Of a DNA stretch of 64,000 bases, positions 39,301 to 64,000 are shown one piece after another; positions within the stretch are counted from its first letter, which is position 1, and each line of letters opens with the position of its first letter. Made by a program: the position numbers and the translations under genes. The stretch spans positions 1 through 64,000 of the forward strand of contig JBAMDO010000125.1 of assembly GCA_037074765.1 (NCBI GenBank), given 5' to 3'. The notes below the pieces were generated by a model that had not been told where the DNA came from, made no database searches, and saw only the letters and a program-made list of their open reading frames with translations. This stretch comes from Mansonella perstans (lineage: Eukaryota > Nematoda > Chromadorea > Rhabditida > Onchocercidae).

Positions 39301-42300
39301 CTGCCCTATCGCTATTATATTATTTTTTTGTCACTTTCTATTGAAACACTTCATGGATATTATTTTGAATTTGGGTGAAGAACAACAATTGAATGTGAAT
39401 ATTGTTTAAAATTGAGAAAATGAAGTTTGCAGGTGGTGACTGCCATCTGGAAAAATCTGAGGAACTACTGAATGAGGTTATCTAATTATAGTTTCAGCGA
39501 CAAGCTATTGACTAGTTGAGCACATGACGATCCGTGAGTAATTAAGTAAAAAATATGGCAATGTATAAGTACTTGCTGATGGATTACCGATTAGAGAAGT
39601 GAGGAAGTGTAATTTTTGGGAATAATTACCGGATTTCCAGGAAATACTAGTGATAAACGTTATAAGTAGGCCGAACTAAGTGTTGAACCTATGAAATTTG
39701 ATTTCGAATATTTGTATCTATGCGTCTTCGATGGTCGTAGATGTTATGTATATGTGTGTGTTTATTTGTATTATGGGATATGAGATTTCGGCATATGAAA
39801 TAATTTTTTTGTTTCATAGATTTTAAGTGGTTCAATAATTTAAAAGTTTAAATTCGATTCCCTTACTTTGCAGTCTCTGCCTTTCACTTAAGAGACAATT
39901 TAGCTTCATTTTTATTGTTTTCTGAAACGATTTCTGATGCTTTATAACCGTTTGAATTCCATCACCTGTTTGCTCATCTTACACTGATTTTTCTTTACTT
40001 GTAGACATGGATTTATTTGTTTGCCAAAAAGTTTAACCACTGGTTTTGTTCATTTTTTTTTTATCATTTATTTCCTGTGGTCATTTATCACTATAATTAC
40101 TTCTGCTTGCGTAGGCACGCAGTATGCTTAATAGTTTTCTCTTAATTGGCATTAATTTCTAATGATATATAAATTTTAAGGAATTGTTATTTTGAACAGT
40201 CAAATTTTACAGATGTGTGAATTGTATTTTTACAGGTCAAAGAAGACGAAAAAATGTGGTTTGAGGAACGAAGCTGGTCCAACCTAAAAGTATCATCGAT
40301 GCTTGTAGAAGAATGGCGCGACTTATGGCCAATAAAAATTGATGTGATTGTCGCATCGCTTGCTTATGTTTTCGCAACCACCAATTTTCTCAGTCTTCCT
40401 AGTCTGATACTGCAAAATGGCGGATGTAAGTTGGATTTTCTTGTAAAATAAGTAAAAGATGTTAGGAAGTAACAGGTGCAGGTAGAAAATGCACGAAGGA
40501 TTTAGTCTGTAAGTTGTTGATCTGCGTTGATGCCATTGTTAAATAGACATTACACTTATGAACAATTGAAGTAGCTGGCAAAAATAAATAAATAAGCGCT
40601 GAGGCATCATCAGTAAAGGAAAGTTTGTGGATACAAGTGTACAGAATGAAATGTGAAATTAATTTGTAAATTTCATCAAAAAAGTTTGCCAGCTGTCGTA
40701 CAGACATGTAAGAAAGTGTCCATGAGACGTAAACTTGTATAATGAAGTGGAAAATAAATATCAGCAATAATTTTTGATTCGTTTTAGTAGCATTTGTCGC
40801 TGCTTATGTTGCCTCATTACTTGTTTGTGTTTTACCAATTATTGTAATGGAATTTTCGGTTGGACAACTTACTGCACGTGCACCCGTCAAAGCACTTTAC
40901 TACATGTGTCCGCTTTTTAAAGGTAAATATTTCTGTTAGCAGCTATCTTTTAGATTTTCTGTTTGTTCTCTGTGGATTTTTTCCGCTTTCCGTGGCGGGA
41001 AATATTGCAATATAAATTTAGTGCAAAAATAATTGCGATGTTTGCTATCTTAATAAACAAATGAAAAATGTTGATATGTCAGTTGTTTTATAACCGTGTT
41101 CTTTGCTACTTTGCTGGAATTGAGATTAAAGAGATCGTGGTTCAGTCGTTCATTTTGAGTGATTTCATATCACTTCTTTGAGAAGTAACAAAGTTTGCCC
41201 TAAAGTTTTAATTGCTATAAAAAATCTATTTCTTCTAGCAGCAATGATTTAATAATGTTAAATTTTTGTCAGAAACACTGAATAAAGGGTGATATCACCA
41301 GTTGTCTGGTGATGTAGTATAAATATTGCCTGAAAATGATGATCTCAGTAATGTAAATGTTGGGTCGATAGTAGGCAGCGCATGTGTAAAGATTTCAGGC
41401 ACTTACCAATATTTATCTTCTTATCAGTCAGTTTTTATCTTTCATTCCATGACTGGTTACTCAGTTGAACATTTTATTTACAAAAAAACTTTTAAATCAT
41501 CAGCATTGTTTCAGGCGTTGGCATTGCACAAGTTATCTTTTCCTTGTTTACATTGGCACATATGACGCGATACCTGGCATGGCTTATACTTTATTTATTT
41601 CATCTTTTCTGGGCAATATTAGCTGGACGACCAGGTCAATGTTTAGCACCATATTACGCCTGCCAACATTTTTATTGCATTAAAAAATTTTTAGTCCAAA
41701 TCATGTTGCTGTTTTTACAAATTTCTACGTGTTATTTTTGCAGGCCTACCATGGTTACATTGTAGGAATTTTCCCGAGCTTCAAACGTTGTCGTGCGAGG
41801 AAGCAGGTTCCGTAGCAAATTTGACCTATGGTAGTACAACAAAACTGAATACTTTAAGTGCACGATCATCACTTGTTCAATTTATGACGTAAGCTTTATT
41901 CCTCGAAAATTGCCTCAATCTTTCTCTGTTCAATTAATTTCAATGAATTTAGTTGAGAATTTTTAGAATGTTGGAACGACCGTCGAGTAACATTGCTGAA
42001 ACAGGCCATTTACAATATTATATCCTTGCTTCTATGGGAGCCGTTTGGCTGTTGGTGTTTTTAGCCACTTGCTTTGGTGTCCGTTGGTTAGGAAAGGCAA
42101 GAATTTTACATTTGAAATTTTGTTTGAGTTATCAAAATATGTGGGATTAATTTTGTATACTTATGTTTCCACGATGATAAATTCTGTGATCTTAATGTCA
42201 CTTTTTTCTGTTTGATAGTAATCATCATTCATTAGTGAATCAAAATTAAATTGTTGTTGATAGTGTTAAGGTTTCCAAATCACAAAGTTTATAGTGCGGT

Positions 42301-45300
42301 ATAACTGATACAACTCTCAGTTTTGCTTATTTAGTGATGACTTCTTCGTATCTTGAAAAAGAATTTCACAAGGACTTTAGACATTATATGTTAAAATGAT
42401 AAGCGAGGTTTAGTATTAGCGTGGGAAAGTTATACTATATTAAGACTAAGAATATTAATTATTGCAAAAATTTCTGCTATCATAAAATGTTTATGTGCAC
42501 TAGAAGGAACGCCGAATTCTTCATTGAATAATCGCAGAATCATTTCAGATTATACATTTCACCTTTATTATGCCTGTGGTTTTATTATGTTTACTTCTGA
42601 TACGTACTTTAACACTCCAAGGTTTTCCTGAAATATTGGTGAAATTTTATGAGACTACCGATTGGCAACGAATGACTGATTATCTCGTGAATTTTTACAA
42701 ATTTTTTTTTTTTTTTAATTTTTAAGATAGGAAAAAGATTTTTTCGTATTTAAGCCAGAGGTTCAAAAGATATTTTGAAATTTTAACTTACTGATATCAA
42801 ATTGCAGTAGCTAGCTGAATATTTGAGTGAAATCATTTTCGAGAGTATCAAGTTGGAGTCCCTTGGATTTAGGCACATCACTTAGTTGGAGTCCCTTGGA
42901 TTTGGGCAAATCACTTATTGGCAGTAGTTATTAGTGAAAACATTGATATTATGCCTGTAAATATTCATACCATTTTAAAATATCCTGACAATGAAGTGAA
43001 GATAGATGCTTCACCATTTGTACATATATCATACTGTGCTGTTCTTTTTCCCTATTTATGTTGCATTAAAGATGTGGAAGGTGGCCATTGAGCAGGCAGT
43101 TTTTGCTACCGGAATTGGTTTTGGCGCATTTATTACGATTGCTTCATATAACAAGCGAACAAACAACCTTGTTGGGTGAGTAGCGATAAACTAGTCTTTT
43201 TTTTTAAGTCTGATTTAACTTTTGCTGTCACCGTTGATCTTCGAGAAATTTCCACTGATAATATTCCATTTCATAAAGAAAAATCAATAATAGTACTTCT
43301 AAGCAGTTGCACATCACGAATTTAGTGGAAATTATTCTGCTTTTCTTGCATTGTTGGAATGTAATAGTCTTTCTTAAAACATTTTTTATTTCGTTTACGT
43401 AATTTGACTTTCACTTTCGATTGAAATATTTCATATTTAGTTCTTTTTGTATTATTTTACTTTTGTTCCACACTACGTTATTTTTATCTATATATAATTA
43501 CATAACCATTCATACATGCCATCTTAATTTTTTAACTTTAAATTTTAAATAATCAACATCATGTATTGTTTTGAAATAGTTGTTTCTAATTTTCTGTCAT
43601 TTATGAAACGAAAACAGGAGGTAAAGTCGGACATTCAAAAATTAATTTTTGCAGTGATGCGTGGATAATCTTGTTCGGTCATACCATATTGACGTTGATA
43701 CAGGTACTTACAATACTTGGATTTCTTGGACATTTAAGTGTTCGACTTGGATTAAAACCAATGGAGCTTCTTGATCGAGGTTCTGTTATTTTGTTTTATC
43801 TATTAGAATTTTGAGATCTAAATTTTTTGGATTAAATATGTTAATTTTAAATCTTTCGTTTTCCAAGTTTTTTCATTTTTTAATTCGAAAAATTTTGCAG
43901 GAGAAGCGCAAATGTGGCATATTCTTGCATATATGTCGTATTTGCCGGATACACGGACATGGACTGCAATTCTTTTATTCATGTGCATTTTCGTCTCACT
44001 CAACATTTTTGCAAGTTCCATTATTATTTTTTCGTAAGCTGCTGCCAAGGTGTTCCATGTTTCAGTGCTACGTTTTCAATCATACCACGTTTTGGGGAAT
44101 CACTTAATATGGATTTGTTAAGCCTGAAAGAAATAACATATGTTTTTTTTTTAGTATCTTCTGACTTTGAACATACTGGCAACGTTTGAGGATGCATTCG
44201 GTGAGAAATGGTCCCGTTGCTTTCCGCGATTCATACTTGATCTTTTTATCTGTTGCATAGCTTTTGCTACCAGCTTTTATTTTGGCACACAGGTAGGTAG
44301 AACAAAGTATCATTTCTTGAAAAATTTCAGTCAAATTTGTAATTATTTAAATTTTTTATGGTTGTTTTGCCGGTGCTCTTATTGTATAACTTGAAATTTG
44401 CACAGATAGTAAGCAGTTTAAATGGTCATCACTTTATTGGAAGGAGTAAGAAAGGTGAAGAGAAATTTTGAGGTCGTAAGCAACTCTTTCAGTATCAATT
44501 CTCATTCAGTAGAATTCAGGATTGTTAGTTTCTTTATCATCGTAAATGGCCCAGTGACGTGCAGTATAAATATTGGCTACAAATACACATTTTAAAATTG
44601 GAATATTTTACTTAAAAGTTTTCATAATTTTAATTTACTTGATGACGATTTGTAAGAACTGGAACTGTTAATCGGAATTTATCTCTCCTAAAATTAAATC
44701 TTGCATTTAGAACTTTTAAAACAGTGATAAAATTTCAAATTTTTGAGAATTTGGAAATAAAAAAGGAAGAAAATGATAATTTGAATTTTGAAAATATATT
44801 TTTCTTCTGAATAAATAAATTTTTGTTTCTGTGATTTCAGGCCGGTCGTTATGCATATGAGCTAGTCGGTGGCTATTTGAGATATGTGACATTGTGGATT
44901 ATATTATTCTTTGAAATGCTAGCAATTGGATGGTTCTATTGTAAGTTTTTAAAATCTCTATCCTATCCTAGGAAATATTTTTCAAAAACAAGGTTTTCTG
45001 ATGTTTTTGGATACTTTTCTGTTGCACCTGTAAAGATGGTTAATGGATTTTAGGAAAAATAAAATACTGCATGCATGTATTAGTCAAATTTGAGCAAACC
45101 AATTCTTCAGTCTTTATCTTTTTTACTTTTATATCTTTTTTCTCTTTTTTATTTATAAAATGACCGAAATTATAAATACTGGAGCAATGGTCATTCATCC
45201 TTTAATATTATGTAAAAGTTGCAATTAAAAAAGACGTGACGTGATTACAGTGAGATCATTAAATTTAGACAAAGAGGCAAATATTATAGGCGCACATCGT

Positions 45301-46689
45301 CTTGGTAAAGATTTGCATACGATGCTACGACAGACATGCTGTTGGTGTCTTGGCCATTTCATTCTTTATTTCATATACCTTCTGCCAGCTGTCCCTGTTG
45401 TAAGTTGTTGGATTTTTGAATAGAATGATTAAATTGATTTTTTTTTTTAAGTTGAATAATTAAATGAACAAACTTTTGTCACTTCTTATAATAGCGCCAC
45501 TTCCTTTTACCATTGCAGCTCAGAATGTACGACATATTTAAGTATAAAGTGAAGCATTGAACTTGAAGTTTGCCACTGAATTACGCAATTGGTATTGATG
45601 ACGCAATGACATCTTAGCATCCTAAATTTCCCGACTGATAGTGGATTTGATTTGAGTGGAAAAAATATGTAAAACTTCAGGTAATAGCTGCAATGAATTT
45701 GATTGATTATGATTACTCGATCTATTCTTCCGGAATTCATGAGTGGAAATATTCAGAAGGGGTTGGATGGGCAATAGCACTAGTGCCATTGCTACCGATT
45801 CCGTTGGTCATACAATTTCGGATTTGTAGGATATGTATCAAAGGACCTGGATTGACGAAATGGCAGGTAGGTGCTGAAAGTAATGTTTGTTTTCAAGAGT
45901 ATATCAATTATGGAAATTCTCGGGTTTGAGTTTCGTAGCAAAGTCCAGTCATTCATTCGAGTTTGATTTTCAACAGCACTGGAATATTATTATTATGCTA
46001 ATTACAGAAACTAAAAAACGCAGTATCATCTCCTTTGCCTTTTGAAGTTGTTAAAACATCATCAACATCAGCTCTGCGGAGATATTCAGGTGATGCACCC
46101 GGCTACCTTCTCCTTCCGCAAGCTCCACTCGCTGAACCAGAAGTTTTCAATGAGGTAATATGGAAATCGAACGTAATTCTTTAAATTATATCTGAAATTG
46201 ATTAAAAGCTAAAATTTTTTAACCAACCATCATCTGGAATTTAACCAACCAGAGGACATAATTCTTGCACTTTCCTGGCTTGAATGTTCTTGAATTTATA
46301 AGTGGTACTTTAGAATCGATAATAAAAGAGAGTGGGCGCGGCGACTCTCAACAATTATAATATACTGTGCAATCTCAGAACTGCCAAAGTTTATTTTGCT
46401 GCTACGTTTTTTTTTTTTTTTTTGTCGTATTGTTTTGTTGTATATAGTTGTGTTTATAATATTCTTGATTTCAAATTCGTAAATGTCGTGATTGTATACC
46501 AATCAATCCTTTACAAATGCTTAAAAAACACTGCCGCTGCAACCCATTATCTCTTCCTGATGTTAGATGCTTATCTAATAAACTATAAAAATTAAAATCT
46601 GAACTAAATGCTGGAATGTCCTAAATGACTACTATTACTTGTTTCAGCAATCAACTACTAATTCCGCTAATCCTTTAATGATTAAGTAA
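36378..46689 (+). CDS. Atypical SLC6 (sodium:neurotransmitter symporter family) transporter
   Basis: This is a twelve-helix plasma-membrane transporter of the SLC6/snf family; its substrate is unknown. Exons: 36378-36428, 40236-40425, 40788-40922, 41515-41634, 41744-41888, 41967-42096, 42549-42686, 43072-43175, 43655-43779, 43901-44010, 44155-44292, 44841-44940, 45251-45399, 45681-45866, 46008-46154, 46648-46689 (2010 nt, 669 residues). Family marks: LQNGG before TM2, EFSVGQ, GVGIAQV of TM3, LAGRPGLPWLHC opening extracellular loop 2 with its second Cys (LSC) and an NLT sequon, GIGFGAFITIASYNK of TM6, and TLWIILFFEMLAIGWFY of TM10. TM1 is very unusual: ATTNFLSLP replaces GLGNVWRFP, losing the gating Arg. 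Exon 1 rests only on phase and an open frame; translation could instead begin at ATG 40254. Two introns use GC donors. Confidence 0.88.
36429..40235 (+). other. 3.8-kb first intron of the SLC6 gene
   Basis: It runs from GAG|GTAAAA to TTTTTACAG|GTC, both phase 0. Inside are frames at 37658-38026 (122 codons) and 38602-38865 with real ATG codons but no family features. A cluster of ACGTGT elements lies at 37921-38000. I see no nested gene. Confidence 0.55.
42097..42102 (+). other. GC 5' splice site (GCAAGA) of SLC6 intron 6
   Basis: The exon ends GGA AAG and the next begins ATT ATA CAT, giving LGKIIHFTF. The matching SLC6 segment is typically GKVVYFTA. No GT lies near enough to replace this donor without deleting conserved residues. 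Confidence 0.85.
42851..42916 (+). repeat. 33-bp tandem duplication in SLC6 intron 7
   Basis: Two nearly identical copies of AGTTGGAGTCCCTTGGATTT plus a short tail begin at 42851 and 42884. Confidence 0.9.
44011..44016 (+). other. GC 5' splice site (GCAAGT) of SLC6 intron 10
   Basis: Splicing ATTTTT|GCAAGT to TTTTTTAG|TATCTT joins FVSLNIF to YLLTLNILATFEDAF. Over 28 residues this aligns without gaps to the SLC6 TM8 pattern. The GTAAGC 23 bases downstream looks better as a donor but gives a frameshift and an immediate TGA. Confidence 0.88.
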
Positions 46690-47661
46690 ATCTCAGCAAA
46701 AAGCTTTTTTTCCGAAATTGGATTTGATGTCAAACGTTTAAAAATATATTCGATTGTAGTAGATCATCAAGTGATGTAGAACGATATACAATCTTTTTTT
46801 GCCTCCTTTTTCTGTAATATCTACTTCATTCAATGAAAACAAGATATTTGTTAAAGGAAGACAAACAAACAATATAGAATACCTTTTTAAAGGCATATAC
46901 GCTTAGAAATTTAAGAATATGGAAAATATATATGTAAAGATCGGCTGTAAAATATGTACAAAGTTTCAATTTCAATGGAAAGAGAGTGATGCTGTGCTTC
47001 TATAAAAGAGATCTACAAACGATAAAATGGAATTACATAAAAAGAGCACCAGATTCGTTTGGGTCAAATATCTGTGGTGCAGTGCGATAAAGATATTGAA
47101 GTACTGGTATACATTGTGGCTCGTTTTTCACAATTGAAACAACCATTCGAAAAATACCAACTGTTTTATTGTATAACCAAATCGCATTTTCCGCTGTTTT
47201 TTGTCCTTCCTATAATAAAAATCAGACATTTACCAACATTTAGGTGGAAAAAACCTTGAAAAAATAAATAAGTCTCATTTTCAGAGAAGAAAAATCTGCA
47301 TTTCGTGAGGTGAATTTTCATGTTACGCGTTAAAAAAAAAACATTTTCTTGACATGCTATAGTGCCCTCACTGACATCAGTGAATAAGATATGTGCATCA
47401 ACTTCAATTTGTTTATTCTTTTTTTTGAAACAAAAATAGGTACTGCCACTAGCACTGCTTGATCCTTTGTGCACTTATAATATTGCGGAGAAATCAATAC
47501 ACTTTATCATCTTCATCCCTAACTTTTCCCAACTAATATTTCCATTCTTAATGAGTAAACACGTCATCATTCTGAGATTTTCATACTGATAATAGACCTA
47601 ATAATATATGTCTGCCAACAACCATTATAATTTTAAAAAGCAGACGAATTTTCGCTGAAAA
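46690..47661. other. Tail-to-tail intergenic region between the SLC6 gene and xnp-1
   Basis: This 970-bp interval holds both 3' UTRs. TTTATT at 47407-47412 reads AATAAA on the minus strand about 250 bases after the xnp-1 stop and may be its polyadenylation signal. No gene fits in between. Confidence 0.5.
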
Positions 47662-62425
<14,764 letters not shown>

Positions 62426-62451
62426 AACGATTGAGTAATAATAATTAGTCG

Positions 62452-62453
62452 CT
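62452..62453 (-). other. xnp-1: Probable spliced-leader acceptor of xnp-1
   Basis: On the minus strand ATTTTTCAG precedes CGAC, 26 bases upstream of the start ATG at 62425. ATTTTTCAG is a near-consensus nematode acceptor and no upstream exon is evident. Confidence 0.6.
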
Positions 62454-63246
62454 GAAAAATAGAACAAATTTCGCATAACTTTTTGAAATTTCTTATAATA
62501 GTACGCGCACTCGCTAAAAAGCGTACAAATTCCACGTCTGTAACTTCACTTACACAGTCGATGATATGAATGAATGAATAAAGATGCTTTTAGATCATGC
62601 TTTTGGGCACTATTTTGCTCACAAATAAAAGTTGTAGCGTCCAGATAATTTCCTAAAAATGTAGAATAAATTATGAACAATACTAAAATCCTCTTCGAAT
62701 GCAATGCCTTCGAAAGCCAATAAGGAATATTAGGCGGCACAGAAGTGAATCAGCATCTTATGTTATAAGTTGCTCTTCATAATTTGATGCATTTCTGAAG
62801 ATATATGCTCTATCGAATCAAATATCAAACAAACAATATCAAATGAACCATTTTCTGAGCAGAGAGAAAAATTATATTCTTTCAAATGATCAGATTTTTT
62901 TCTTCTTCCTCATTTAAAGATAAATTAGAGGAAAAGTTTTCAACTCATTAAGTTTCATTTCGAACTCTTAATTCATAAAAAAAAAACTAGTGAAATTTCG
63001 AAAAAAGGAATTCCAACTCTATGGTAAGATTCTCTGGAAATCCATTATCTTCATATTTAAGATGAATATTCATGGAAAATAACCTAGAAACGAATTGGAA
63101 CACTAAAGTTAGTTTTCTGATTTAAAATTAGCGAGCAATGAAAATGAAAAAGAAATTAGCAACAGCAATTGAAGATATACGTGCAATAAATAAAAACTGA
63201 AATCACTTTTTTCATAAATTAGTCTTAAACTTAATCTAGAATTAAC

Positions 63247-63633
63247 ATGAAACTGCGCAGCAAGATTAATTTAAAGTTAGTAAGCCAATCAACACAGATG
63301 GACCCAATGAAAATTCCACGTCCCGAAAGTGTCAACGATGATAGCGTAAAAGCGCGATCTATTCGGTGGTATTTTCCAAAAAAAAAACTATTTAAGACAG
63401 ACATTTCCCGCTTTGCTGGAGCCATTTATCATTCAATTCAAATTTCATTCAAATTTTATAAAATAGATTCTTCTCAGTTACTCGCCTATTTCAGTCTTTG
63501 TATAAGTGAATTCCCGATTTTTCCCTTTTTATGCAGCTTATTTGCCCAGACTTACCATCTCTGGCTAAGAAATGAGCTATTACTGCTTTCTGGCCAAGAA
63601 ATGAGCTATTACTGCTTTCTGGCTAAGAAATGA
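63247..63633 (+). CDS. Possible first exon of an unrecognised gene, divergent from xnp-1
   Basis: An ATG frame of 128 codons follows a possible acceptor (CTTAATCTAG at about 63230-63239). I do not recognise the product. The first ~55 residues look protein-like: polar, mixed codons, less AT-rich than the surroundings, with QMDPMKIPRPESVNDD and then a basic FPKKKLF. The remainder runs into the 29-bp minisatellite and is probably not coding, so a real exon would end earlier; no strong donor stands out. It could equally be a chance frame. Confidence 0.25.
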   Translation: MKLRSKINLKLVSQSTQMDPMKIPRPESVNDDSVKARSIRWYFPKKKLFKTDISRFAGAIYHSIQISFKFYKIDSSQLLAYFSLCISEFPIFPFLCSLFAQTYHLWLRNELLLLSGQEMSYYCFLAKK

Positions 63634-63700
63634 GCTATTACTGCTTTCTGGCTAAGAAATGAGCTATTACTGCTTTCTGGCTAAGAAATGAGTTATTACT
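63562..63700 (+). repeat. 29-bp tandem repeat, about 4.8 copies
   Basis: Copies begin at 63562, 63591, 63620, 63649 and 63678 with the shared core TGGCTAAGAAATGAGCTATT. Only one or two bases vary, so the array is young or homogenised. Confidence 0.95.
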
Positions 63701-64000
63701 TTTAAAATGACTGTGTTCATTTCGAAGCATCTTCGATCATTGTGAGAATGCAACTGAATCCACCAAAATAACGACATCACTTTTATATGTATGAACGGAC
63801 AGATATCATCTACATTGGATTATTTTAAAAGTGGAATTCAATTCACACAACTATATATACATATATATATACAACGATGAAGTAATTATGAAGGATTGTG
63901 TAGATCAATTTCTTTCCAAATTCATCAAATTTGTTTGAAATTTTCTTTCAAAAGATTAAAGAAGATAAGAATGAAAAGTATTCCAATCAAAAAATGCAAC

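Larger units (their letters stand above)
62454..64000. other. Region upstream of xnp-1
   Basis: It should hold the xnp-1 promoter. Apart from a possible coding frame at 63247-63633 and a 29-bp minisatellite at 63562-63700 (both listed), there is only AT-rich sequence and a TA-rich microsatellite near 63852-63872. Confidence 0.5.

Noticed and set aside
42687..43071. A GC donor for SLC6 intron 7
   Set aside because: CTC|GTGAAT is an adequate GT donor in phase 0; no GC site is needed.
63562..63700. Regular repeats considered as a CRISPR array
   Set aside because: The units are contiguous with no unique spacers and the genome is eukaryotic; it is a minisatellite.

Overview
The window looks like nuclear DNA of a nematode, most likely a filarial or other clade III (spirurid) species. 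It is AT-rich, with genes cut into many small exons, mostly phase 0. Several start codons sit just downstream of U-rich/CAG acceptors with no exon before them, as expected for spliced-leader trans-splicing. The proteins resemble nematode families. The clade assignment is inference; no rRNA, mitochondrial or species-specific marker is present.

I could build six protein-coding genes by hand from conserved motifs, splice signals and phase bookkeeping. From left to right: (1) 1282-4446, minus: a myosuppressin/FMRFamide-type (DMSR-like) peptide GPCR whose N-terminal exon is not found. (2) 15005-15547, minus: a small acidic nuclear protein resembling NOPCHAP1 (DUF4598), a chaperone factor for box C/D snoRNP assembly. 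(3) 18064-23441, plus: a 13-exon mitoribosomal PPR protein, PTCD3/mS39. (4) 27177-28333, plus: a 121-residue secreted, cysteine-rich phospholipase A2-like protein. (5) 36378-46689, plus: a 16-exon, highly divergent SLC6 transporter. (6) 47662-62425, minus: a 29-exon SNF2 chromatin remodeller, the ATRX orthologue xnp-1. The SLC6 gene and xnp-1 converge tail to tail. There is no sign of an operon and no obvious shared pathway.

The rest is long AT-rich intergenic or intronic DNA: 4.5-15.0 kb, 23.4-27.2 kb, 28.3-36.4 kb, and a 3.8-kb first intron in the SLC6 gene. It holds microsatellites, minisatellites of 27, 29, 33, 35, 36, 45 and 47 bp, and three conspicuous inverted repeats. I see no tRNA, rRNA, CRISPR array or intact transposon.

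The most interesting signal is in splicing. Five of the 64 introns I could define need a GC 5' splice site, four of them exactly GCAAGTT. In each case the reading frame and the conserved protein sequence demand it. They occur in four unrelated genes, twice in the SLC6 gene and once inside helicase motif IV of xnp-1. In addition, one xnp-1 intron appears to end in GG instead of AG, directly before a strongly conserved SNF2 motif.
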